Part shown: positions 1 through 5,875 of the stretch, in pieces
Position numbering within the stretch: position 1 is the stretch's first letter
How the letters are laid out: the number at the start of each line of letters is the position of its first letter
NCBI GenBank assembly: GCA_947484245.1
Contig: CANKOT010000022.1
Coordinates: 1-25,997, forward strand
DNA from: Comamonadaceae bacterium
GTDB taxonomy: Bacteria; Pseudomonadota; Gammaproteobacteria; Burkholderiales; Burkholderiaceae
Length of the DNA: 25,997 bases
Direction: 5' to 3'
Notes under the pieces: generated by a model
The model's database searches: none
Seen by the model: the letters and a program-made list of their open reading frames with translations, nothing else
Told to the model about the DNA's origin: nothing
Made by a program: the position numbers and the translations under genes

Positions 1-2
1 GG

Positions 3-212
3 AAGCAAGAAAACGGCAAAATTGCATTCAGTGTGCGTTACGGTGCAACTGTTATTGCACTAAATGCAAAAGGTGCAAATGCAATTGAAGTTGCAAACAT
101 GTCGGAACTTGTAAATGCACTGACAGTTGTACAAGATGCAGTTGTTGCAGGCGAACTTGACGAGCAAATTGTGTCGGCAGGTGCTAAATTGCGTGCAGGA
201 TTTAAGCGATGA
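3..212 (+). CDS. C-terminal part of an element-borne protein, possibly DUF6641 family
   Basis: The frame is open from the window start to a TGA at 210-212, giving the last 69 residues of a longer protein. It reads as an ordered small domain: a beta stretch (IAFSVRYGATVIALN), an alternating segment, a helix around SELVNALTVVQDAV, then GELDEQI and a basic end (LRAGFKR). From memory this resembles the C-terminal half of DUF6641 proteins, whose function is unknown and which occur in genomic islands and prophages; the match is not verified. Alanine is almost always GCA, unlike the chromosomal genes further right. The following small gene starts 38 bases downstream on the same strand. Confidence 0.55.
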   Translation, partial: KQENGKIAFSVRYGATVIALNAKGANAIEVANMSELVNALTVVQDAVVAGELDEQIVSAGAKLRAGFKR

Positions 213-249
213 TTAAAACCGCAGTTGTTTTCGTTTGTGTAAATACGTT

Positions 250-438
250 ATGCGTATCAAAGACATTACACAAGAAGCCATTAAACCGATTAAAGCAATC
301 AAACCGACAACACCTGCACAACAGCGTGTCAAAAGTTTGCAACTTAACATCGAGAATGGCAGAAAACAACTGCAAGCAGAACGTGACAGACAGCGTCAAC
401 TGCGTGATGCAGAGCGTTTACGCAAAATTCAAACGTAG
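250..438 (+). CDS. small basic coiled-coil protein of the mobile element
   Basis: This 62-residue protein starts MRIKDI; I chose ATG at 250 over an in-frame TTG at 235. The N-terminal part has a repeated motif (EAIKPIKAIKPTTPAQ) and the rest is a charged helix (LQAERDRQRQLRDAERLRK), likely a short coiled coil or nucleic-acid-contacting helix. Similar short proteins that begin with a KPIKP-like stretch are, as I recall, common at the ends of integrated elements in Burkholderiales, but no function is known to me. It has the same direction as the upstream partial gene and is probably cotranscribed. It is the last gene before the att site. Confidence 0.55.
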   Translation: MRIKDITQEAIKPIKAIKPTTPAQQRVKSLQLNIENGRKQLQAERDRQRQLRDAERLRKIQT

Positions 439-446
439 TTGCCGCT

Positions 447-571
447 GTTGCACGCTGTTTGTTAATTCTGTTTCCAGTAAAACACGTTGCACACTTTTTT
501 TAAATGCGTTGCAGTTACGTTACGCAGTTTGTGCACACCGTGTGCGTAGGATGTTGCAAGTTGTTGTTGCA
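447..571. repeat. GTTGCA repeats and overlapping palindromes next to the att site
   Basis: GTTGCA occurs at 447, 486, 508, 553 and 566, all in the same orientation. In the middle are two inverted repeats: GCACAC-C-GTGTGC at 533-545, and TACGCA (521-526) paired with TGCGTA (543-548). No gene covers 439-598. Clusters of short direct repeats beside a tRNA-located att core are typical of integrase arm-type binding sites, so this may be the arm region of the element. That role is inferred only from position and repetition. Confidence 0.35.
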
Positions 572-598
572 GGGTTTAACAGCGTGGTGTTACCGTGT

Positions 599-642
599 TT
601 GCAAATCCGTGTAGGTCGGTTCGACTCCGGCCCGCGCCTCCA
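599..642 (+). pseudogene. tRNA-Cys 3' fragment (att core of the integrated element)
   Basis: From 599 to 642 the sequence matches the 3' part of bacterial tRNA-Cys: anticodon loop TTGCAAA with anticodon GCA at 601-603, the 3' anticodon strand, a T arm (GTCGG, loop TTCGACT, CCGGC), the acceptor strand CCGCGCC, discriminator T and encoded CCA. The expected 5' half is absent. The bases before the loop (594-598) do not pair with TCCGT at 606-610, and no GGCGCGG acceptor strand lies at the right distance upstream. It is thus not a functional tRNA gene but the duplicated end left by site-specific integration. The identity appears to start in the anticodon loop, a frequent crossover point for tyrosine recombinases. 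Confidence 0.85.
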
Positions 643-668
643 ATATTTCTCAATGGAATCAACAATTT

Positions 669-690
669 AGCCCCGCAAGGGGCTTTTTTG
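669..690 (+). terminator. Rho-independent terminator behind the tRNA-Cys fragment
   Basis: A perfect six-pair stem (AGCCCC at 669-674, GGGGCT at 679-684) closes a GCAA tetraloop and is followed directly by a T run. It lies 27 bases after the tRNA 3' end, so it is most simply the original terminator of the tRNA-Cys transcript, now separated from its promoter by the inserted element. Confidence 0.9.
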
Positions 691-761
691 TTTTCTGCTA
701 CTCATGTTCTTGTCCTTCACCAGTCCTTCATGGCGAGCAAGTCGTCGGGTTTTAGAAATGA

Positions 762-923
762 GCATGCCTAGTGCCCGAGGTTTTGTGGTTGAATCTCAGA
801 AAACTAAACTTGGATTTAGAAGGCGTGAGATGGGCGCTGCGCTTTGTGAGTGAAGTAAAGTTTCGCGGTGGAAACACCACTGTTGAGTTGCATGCGAAGA
901 GCAAGTTTAGGCGCAGTTTTTAA
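762..923 (+). pseudogene. possible remnant of a phage-type gene (terminase small subunit-like)
   Basis: After a TGA at 759-761 this frame stays open for 53 codons to TAA at 921. It has no ATG start, so it would be a 3' gene fragment. The residues GVRWALRFVSEVKF followed by TTVELHAKSKF look like conserved protein sequence rather than chance, and remind me of the C-terminal part of phage terminase small subunits, where a similar phrase normally precedes a GKHLGLF-type end; here the end is replaced by a basic tail. It lies outside the att fragment, so it would belong to an older insertion. The stretch 691-946 otherwise holds only the ribosome binding site of the next gene. Confidence 0.3.
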
Positions 924-946
924 ACAACCATTCAAAGGAGACAACC

Positions 947-1930
947 ATGAAAAAATCAAAAAGTGTCATCAATTTTAAAGTTTCAGCACTCATCGGCGCG
1001 ATCGCCTTGAACGCGTCTTTTTCCGCTCAAGCGCAAGCTTGGCCAAATAAACAAATTACATTTGTGGTGCCATTTACAGCAGGCAGTGCCACTGACATCA
1101 TGGCGCGTGTCATCGGTGAAAAGTTAGGTCCCCGTCTTGGTCAAACTGTGGTGGTCGAAAACCGCGTGGGTGCAGGTGGCACCATTGGCACCTCCGCGGT
1201 TGCCAAGTCGACACCAGACGGATATACGTTTGTGGTGGTTTCAACGGGTCACGTGGTCAATCCGGTTCTGTACAGCAAGCTCAATTACCAATTGAAAGAC
1301 TTGGCAGGCGTCAGTCCGCTGGGTACTTTGCCCAGTGCGTTAGTGGCAGCGCCAGGCCTGGGCGTGAAGACTGTCAAAGAGTTGGTCGAAAAAGTAAGAG
1401 CAACGCCAAACGGGTTGAACTACGCCAGTGCAGGCGTAGGCAGTGCAGCCCATGTCAATGCGGAAAAATTTGTAGTGGGTTTGAAACTCAAAGGTAACCA
1501 CGTACCTTACAAAGGGACGCCACAGATGTTGGTTGACGTTGCAGGTAACAACGTCGATTACGTGTTTGCACCGCTTATTTCTAGCGTTACCATGATCCGC
1601 GAAGGCAAGGTGGTGCCATTGGCCGTAAGCTCCGAAAAACGTGCTGTGGCTTTTCCCAACATTCCCACCATGACAGAAGAGGGCTACCCACAAGGTCAAT
1701 TCAATTTCTGGATTGGCATGTTGGCCGCAGCACAAACACCCAAAGCAATTTTGGACAAAATGAACGATGAAATCAATGCCATTGTGGACTTGCCTGATGT
1801 GCGTGAGCGATTTGAGAAACTGGGTGCATTGCCTTTCAAAATGAAGCCCGCCGCGTTTGACAAATTCATCCAAGAAGAAGCAATCACACTTGGCGAAGTC
1901 ATGAAGGCCAGTGGCACCAAATTAGACTGA
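947..1930 (+). CDS. Bug/TctC-family periplasmic solute-binding protein
   Basis: A 327-residue protein of normal length for Bug receptors. It has a Sec signal peptide (basic start, hydrophobic core around residues 12-24, likely cut after AQA near residue 30), then the family opening WPNKQITFVVPF, the ligand-contacting AGSATDIMAR loop, VVENRVGAGG and PDGY. Bug proteins bind carboxylates or other small organic molecules in the periplasm. The TctA/TctB membrane partners are not in the window, which is usual for the many orphan Bug genes of Burkholderiales. A strong AGGAGA ribosome binding site sits eight bases before the ATG. The next gene follows after three bases, so the two are cotranscribed. 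The neighbouring CoA ligase and acyl-CoA dehydrogenase genes suggest an organic acid ligand. The ligand itself cannot be read from the sequence. Confidence 0.93.
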   Translation: MKKSKSVINFKVSALIGAIALNASFSAQAQAWPNKQITFVVPFTAGSATDIMARVIGEKLGPRLGQTVVVENRVGAGGTIGTSAVAKSTPDGYTFVVVSTGHVVNPVLYSKLNYQLKDLAGVSPLGTLPSALVAAPGLGVKTVKELVEKVRATPNGLNYASAGVGSAAHVNAEKFVVGLKLKGNHVPYKGTPQMLVDVAGNNVDYVFAPLISSVTMIREGKVVPLAVSSEKRAVAFPNIPTMTEEGYPQGQFNFWIGMLAAAQTPKAILDKMNDEINAIVDLPDVRERFEKLGALPFKMKPAAFDKFIQEEAITLGEVMKASGTKLD

Positions 1931-1933
1931 ACT

Positions 1934-2830
1934 GTGAACCCTTCATCAAATTCTGCCCTTCGACTTGCCTATATTTCTGGAGGCTTTCCAGTCTGGGCTT
2001 TGTTTGTTGCTGAAAGCCAAGGCTTTTTTGAAGCGCATGGTGTGCAATGCAGTATTACGCACACAGGCGCTTCAACAGCGCAAATGCAAGGCTTGCGCGA
2101 GGGACAATTTGATGTTGGGTTACAACTGCCTGACCATGTGGTTCGTGCAGGCTTGAATGGCACTAAGCTGTGTGTGCTGGCCGCTCAGTCACACCCCCCC
2201 GATGTGGCACTTGTGGCTTCGCCTAGCATTCAAAATATTGAACAACTCAAAGGCCATCGAATAGCCGTTGATGGTGCCCGAAGCGGTTATGCATTGTTGC
2301 TGGTTCAGTTGTTGTCCTCTTTGGGATGGACATCCAACGATTACCAATTGGTGGAAGTCGGTGACAGTCAGCAACGCGTTCAAGCATTGCGCAGCGGTGA
2401 ACTGATGGCCAGTTTCATCAATCCACCATTGGATAAAGCCTTGGTCAACGATGGCTTTGTCCGTTTGACGACCACACGCCAAGCTTTCCCTAGTTATCCC
2501 GGCCCCGTGGTTGCTGCCCGAAGCGAATGGGCTGAGGCGCATCCTCAATTGGCGAAGGGATTTCAAAGCGCCTGGGCTGACGCTTGGCGTTGGCTGTTGG
2601 ACACTGGCAATCAAGCACAAGCCATCGAGATTGCACTCAAACATTTAGGTGCTGAAGCCCCTGCTGCGCTCAACGCATTACAAAATTTGCAACGTCAAGG
2701 CATACCTCAAATATCTGGAGAGGGCATGTCTCAGGTCATTGACTTGGTTTGGCGCAATGAATCAGTCGGCCAAAAACCAATGCCTCAACCTGCCAGCTAT
2801 TTTTGGCCGAGCAGCATCATTCAAGCCTGA
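1934..2830 (+). CDS. NMT1/THI5-like (SsuA-type) solute-binding protein without a signal peptide
   Basis: A 298-residue protein with the fold signature of NMT1/THI5-like and SsuA-type binding proteins: LRLAYISGGFPVWALFVAESQGFF at the start, GLREGQFDVGLQLPDHVV, an LKGHRIAVDGARSGYA lobe, and the hinge strand ELMASFINPP. The start is GTG at 1934; a stop (TGA at 1928-1930) lies just before it in the same frame, so no signal peptide can be encoded further upstream. The mature-type sequence begins at about residue 9. Members of this family normally work in the periplasm with an ABC transporter, but no permease or ATPase gene is present. It may be a cytoplasmic binding or sensing protein, or an enzyme, as with yeast THI5. 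The last ten bases overlap the convergent crotonase gene. Confidence 0.8.
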   Translation: MNPSSNSALRLAYISGGFPVWALFVAESQGFFEAHGVQCSITHTGASTAQMQGLREGQFDVGLQLPDHVVRAGLNGTKLCVLAAQSHPPDVALVASPSIQNIEQLKGHRIAVDGARSGYALLLVQLLSSLGWTSNDYQLVEVGDSQQRVQALRSGELMASFINPPLDKALVNDGFVRLTTTRQAFPSYPGPVVAARSEWAEAHPQLAKGFQSAWADAWRWLLDTGNQAQAIEIALKHLGAEAPAALNALQNLQRQGIPQISGEGMSQVIDLVWRNESVGQKPMPQPASYFWPSSIIQA

Positions 2831-3531
2831 TTGTTGAGTTGATGCCGCTGACGCGCGATGTCAACCGACTGCTGGCGTCTTTTTAAAATCCATTGTTTGA
2901 TATCGCGAAATGTATGGCGTGGTTTCTCAATCAGCGCACGTGCTCGCGCTACGGCGTCTGCTTGCAGTGTTGATGCTGGAACAATGGCGTGAATCAACCC
3001 TTTGGACAATGCTTCGTTGGCATCCACTTTTCGACCTGTGATTGACATGTCGTTGGCCAGTGCATTGCCCGCTATTTCGGCGACCAAACAATGTCCCAAC
3101 CATGACGATATGCCAATGTTTATTTCTGGCAATGAAAAGACTGCATTTGGAACAGATACAACTTGATCGGCATGCAAGCACAACATAAAACCTGCACCAA
3201 TGGCGCTTGCGTTAGCAGCAACGATCAAGGGCTTATCTAATGTGAGCAAGGCGTCTGTGTACGTCCAGAGCTCGTTGCGACGTTGCATGTCGAGTTGGAC
3301 GGGGTCTTCACCCGCAGGTACTTTGGTATCGCGACCTGCGCAAAAGGCACGATTGCCTGTTCCTGTTAACAAAACCGCATAAATTGAAGAGTCTTGTTGC
3401 GCCTTTTGAATCAAGTATGCCAAGCTTTGCGCAACGCTTGAATCAATGGCATTGGCAGCATGCGGACGATCAATGGTGAGCGTTAACAAACCGTCATCGA
3501 TGGTGAGAAGAAGGCCAGTGGTGGTATTCAT
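2821..3531 (-). CDS. crotonase-family protein (enoyl-CoA hydratase/isomerase-like), one catalytic Glu missing
   Basis: A 236-residue crotonase-fold protein counted from ATG at 3531; an in-frame TTG at 3540 is possible. Oxyanion-hole segments are present: FCAGRD (residues 63-68) and AIGAGF (110-115). The first of the two catalytic glutamates of enoyl-CoA hydratase is Met116 here (GAGFMLCLHAD), whereas the second is kept (Glu136 in SLPEINIG). The usual GGTQRL motif is also replaced (SWLGHCL). It is therefore probably not a classic hydratase; an isomerase or another crotonase reaction fits better. It is the second gene of a leftward pair with the acyl-CoA dehydrogenase 30 bases upstream, so it likely acts on that enzyme's enoyl-CoA product or a related ester. 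Confidence 0.88.
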   Translation of the reverse strand: MNTTTGLLLTIDDGLLTLTIDRPHAANAIDSSVAQSLAYLIQKAQQDSSIYAVLLTGTGNRAFCAGRDTKVPAGEDPVQLDMQRRNELWTYTDALLTLDKPLIVAANASAIGAGFMLCLHADQVVSVPNAVFSLPEINIGISSWLGHCLVAEIAGNALANDMSITGRKVDANEALSKGLIHAIVPASTLQADAVARARALIEKPRHTFRDIKQWILKRRQQSVDIARQRHQLNNQA

Positions 3532-3561
3532 AATGCGCAAGGTTGCGATAAAACTTGCTCA

Positions 3562-4704
3562 TTATCGCAGTAAGTGGCGCGCAATTTGTGTGCGCTGAAT
3601 CTCCGATGTGCCTTCGCCAATTCGAAAAGCACGGGAGTCACGAAACATGCGCTCAATGGGGTAATCACAACTCACGCCTGCTGCTCCGAAAATTTGCAAT
3701 ACGCGATCGGCTGTTCTAAATGCCATTTCACTGCCCATTAATTTGGCTCGCGACGCGGCGATACGCATGTCTGAATGGCCTTTGTCGTAAGCATCGGCCG
3801 CCGCGTAAACCAAGAGTCGACAGGCTTCGAGTTCGCAATCGATGTCAGCGAGCATGAATTGAATCGCTTGATGGTCTCCGAGTCGTTTGCCAAAAGTTTT
3901 TCTTTGCTTTGCATAAGCAATGGCGAGGTCTCGCAATTCAAGTCCCATGCCCACATAAATGCCACCCAAATGAATGCGCGTTAGGTTAATGGCGAGCATG
4001 ATGAGTTCAAAGCCACCATTGACTTCGCCAATGATGCAGTCATCGCTCACATGACAGTCATCCAATGAAAATTGGCAAAACTCTGCGCCGTGCCATCCAA
4101 TTTTCCGGATGTTTCGAATGAAGTGAAAACCAGAATTGGATTTTTCAACAATGAACAGCGTGAATCGATTGTTGATAGCCGCTTGGGCATCGGTCACTGC
4201 CACGACGATTACCCAATCGGCGATATCGACATTAGAGACAAAACATTTGCCTCCGTTCAGAACCCAGCCATCGTTCACTTTGCTTGCGCGCGTTTTTGTT
4301 GAACCCACGTCCGACCCCGCATCGGGTTCGGTCACGGCATAGGTGACAAATTTTTCACCACTTACCAATGGATCAACAAACCAAGATTGTTGTTGTGAAT
4401 TGCAGTAAGCCAGCAATACAGGTAGGTAACCCGCCGACCGACTCAGCGGCATGGTGGTGCGACCTAATTCTTCTGCAACAACCACTTGCCCTAAGCAGTT
4501 CAAACCACCACCACCAATTTCTGTTGGCAAGTTGTGTGCATAAATGCCGACCTTGGCGGCTTTGAGGCGCAACAAGCGAAGCACCTCTGGGTCTGCCTTG
4601 CCTGCTTCTTCAATTCCTTTTTCGAGCGGTCGTAGCTCTTTGTCGACATAGCGTTTAACGGTTTCACGCAGCAAGACCAGTTCTTCGGGAAAAGTGAAAT
4701 CCAT
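3562..4704 (-). CDS. acyl-CoA dehydrogenase (catalytic Glu in the MCAD-type position)
   Basis: A 380-residue FAD flavoprotein of standard acyl-CoA dehydrogenase length, starting MDFTFPEE at 4704; 29 further in-frame codons upstream look non-coding. Visible are the FAD/substrate motif YAVTEPDAGSD (122-132), the WVLNGGKCFVSN strand, RKTFGKRLGDHQAIQ (268-282) and the C-terminal IGEGTSEIQR. The glutamate at 364 corresponds to the catalytic base of medium-chain acyl-CoA dehydrogenase (Glu376). The enzyme desaturates an acyl-CoA between alpha and beta carbons and passes electrons to ETF. The first gene of a leftward pair with the crotonase gene, it is divergent from the second Bug receptor. Chain length or branching preference cannot be judged from the sequence. 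Confidence 0.93.
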   Translation of the reverse strand: MDFTFPEELVLLRETVKRYVDKELRPLEKGIEEAGKADPEVLRLLRLKAAKVGIYAHNLPTEIGGGGLNCLGQVVVAEELGRTTMPLSRSAGYLPVLLAYCNSQQQSWFVDPLVSGEKFVTYAVTEPDAGSDVGSTKTRASKVNDGWVLNGGKCFVSNVDIADWVIVVAVTDAQAAINNRFTLFIVEKSNSGFHFIRNIRKIGWHGAEFCQFSLDDCHVSDDCIIGEVNGGFELIMLAINLTRIHLGGIYVGMGLELRDLAIAYAKQRKTFGKRLGDHQAIQFMLADIDCELEACRLLVYAAADAYDKGHSDMRIAASRAKLMGSEMAFRTADRVLQIFGAAGVSCDYPIERMFRDSRAFRIGEGTSEIQRTQIARHLLR

Positions 4705-4829
4705 AAAATAACTGCTCGTTAGATATTGATCGGCTAAATATATCTCTATTGAATGAGGCCCGCAATAGAAGAGCTGATGCTTTGCTCCCACCGCGAAAAA
4801 AGATATGGGTGCTTCATTTCATCAAAGGC

Positions 4830-4859
4830 TTTACTTTTTATCGCATTAGTGCCTATACT
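4830..4859 (+). promoter_or_regulatory. candidate sigma-70 promoter of the second Bug receptor gene
   Basis: TATACT at 4854-4859 is a good -10 box, and TTTACT at 4830-4835 a moderate -35 box with an 18-base spacer. It sits in the 181-base gap between two divergent genes, 26 bases before the start codon, with a strong AGGAGA ribosome binding site at 4875-4880. No clear operator was seen. Confidence 0.5.
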
Positions 4860-4885
4860 AATTTAAAACTTATCAGGAGACATCT

Positions 4886-5875
4886 ATGAAGCAAACATTC
4901 AAGTCCATAGCACTTTCAAAACGACAGTTTATCGGCGCAGTTGGCGCTTTTACTTTAAGCCCCACTTTGTTGATGGCTCAAACGCCAGGTGTGATTAAGT
5001 TGATCATTCCCTACGGTCCGGGTGGCCCCACTGACGTGGTTGCACGATTGGTGTCAACGCACTTACAAACGATACTTAAACAAACTGTGATCGTTGAAAA
5101 CAAACCAGGTGCGGGCAGTGCCATCGGCGCACGTTTTGTTGCTAACTCTCCGCCTGATGGCAGGACCATTCTGGTTGGAAATGTTTCCACCTATGCGATT
5201 GCACCCGCAACGATGAAAAATCCTGGCTACGATCCAGTCAAATCATTTGCACCGATTGTTCAAACGTCAGATATTTGTTCTGTGATGGTGGCAGGCACAT
5301 CTTTTCCAGCCAATACAGTTCAAGAATTTGTGACCTATGCGCGTGCCAATCCTGGAAAAATTTCTTACGGCTCTGCCGGCATCGGTAATTCTGCACATCT
5401 GTTGGGTGAATTGCTTCAAACTAAAGCGCAGCTCAATATGGTTCACGTTCCCTATCGCAGCGGTGCAGAAATGAGTATGGCTGTTTTGAGTGGACAAGTT
5501 CAGTTTGCCATGACCGATTTGTCCGCATCAATTGGTCAAATTCGAGAAGGAAAGCTCAAAGCATTGGCCGTGACAGGCGTTACACGCGCACTCGATTTGC
5601 CCAATGTCCCTACCTTTATTGAAGTGGGTTACCCTGACATTGTTTTGCGCAACTGGACGGGTGCAGCAGTTCCAGCAGGAACACCACCTGCAATGGTGAA
5701 GCGACTCGAAAGTGCATTCAACGAAATTTTAAAAATGCCCGAGTACGTCAGTGCGATGCGAAAAATGGGTGGCGATGCTAAACCCAATTCGAGCGAAGAA
5801 TTTGGTCAGATGATTGCGGCTGACTTTAAAAAATGGAATGAAGTTTCAAAAGCAGCAGGCATCAGCTTGGATTAA
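4886..5875 (+). CDS. Bug/TctC-family solute-binding protein with a Tat-like leader
   Basis: A 329-residue Bug receptor. The leader has SKRQFIGAVGAF, which resembles the twin-arginine motif with Lys-Arg in place of Arg-Arg, then a hydrophobic stretch ending LLMAQ; export by Tat or Sec is possible. The mature part shows the family signs IKLIIPYGPGGPTDVVAR, VVENKPGAG-like IVENKPGAGSAIG, and PPDGRTI. The gene stands alone on its strand and its last four bases overlap the convergent acyl-CoA ligase. It is distinct in sequence from the Bug protein at 947, so the two probably bind different ligands. No transport membrane subunits are nearby. The role is inferred to be uptake or sensing of the acid handled by the flanking CoA-ester enzymes. 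Confidence 0.92.
   Translation: MKQTFKSIALSKRQFIGAVGAFTLSPTLLMAQTPGVIKLIIPYGPGGPTDVVARLVSTHLQTILKQTVIVENKPGAGSAIGARFVANSPPDGRTILVGNVSTYAIAPATMKNPGYDPVKSFAPIVQTSDICSVMVAGTSFPANTVQEFVTYARANPGKISYGSAGIGNSAHLLGELLQTKAQLNMVHVPYRSGAEMSMAVLSGQVQFAMTDLSASIGQIREGKLKALAVTGVTRALDLPNVPTFIEVGYPDIVLRNWTGAAVPAGTPPAMVKRLESAFNEILKMPEYVSAMRKMGGDAKPNSSEEFGQMIAADFKKWNEVSKAAGISLD

Larger units (their letters stand above)
1..642. mobile_element. right end of an integrated element in tRNA-Cys (partial)
   Basis: The interval ends in a 44-base copy of the 3' part of tRNA-Cys with no matching 5' half, which is the usual displaced att side of an element inserted in the anticodon loop. Inside it lie two small genes of a kind I associate with genomic islands, and a base composition unlike the rest: the word TGCA occurs about 22 times in roughly 600 bases, and alanine is coded almost only by GCA. 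The integrase and the intact tRNA are expected at the other end, left of the window. Whether this is a prophage, an integrative conjugative element or an integrated plasmid cannot be told from here. Confidence 0.65.

Noticed and set aside
569..642. A complete tRNA-Cys gene
   Set aside because: The 5' acceptor strand, D arm and 5' anticodon strand do not pair with the 3' half; only the 3' part is real.
209..670. A 153-codon open frame on the plus strand across the tRNA fragment
   Set aside because: It overlaps the small basic protein in another frame, runs through the tRNA fragment and its composition is Cys- and Val-rich without any protein-like pattern. It is open by chance in the TGCA-rich stretch.
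1340..1873. A 177-codon frame antisense to the first Bug receptor
   Set aside because: The Bug protein is complete and well supported on the other strand, and the antisense product shows no domain pattern.
4705..4791. N-terminal extension of the first acyl-CoA dehydrogenase
   Set aside because: The family begins close to MDFTFPEE, and both dehydrogenases are 380 residues long when counted from that Met.
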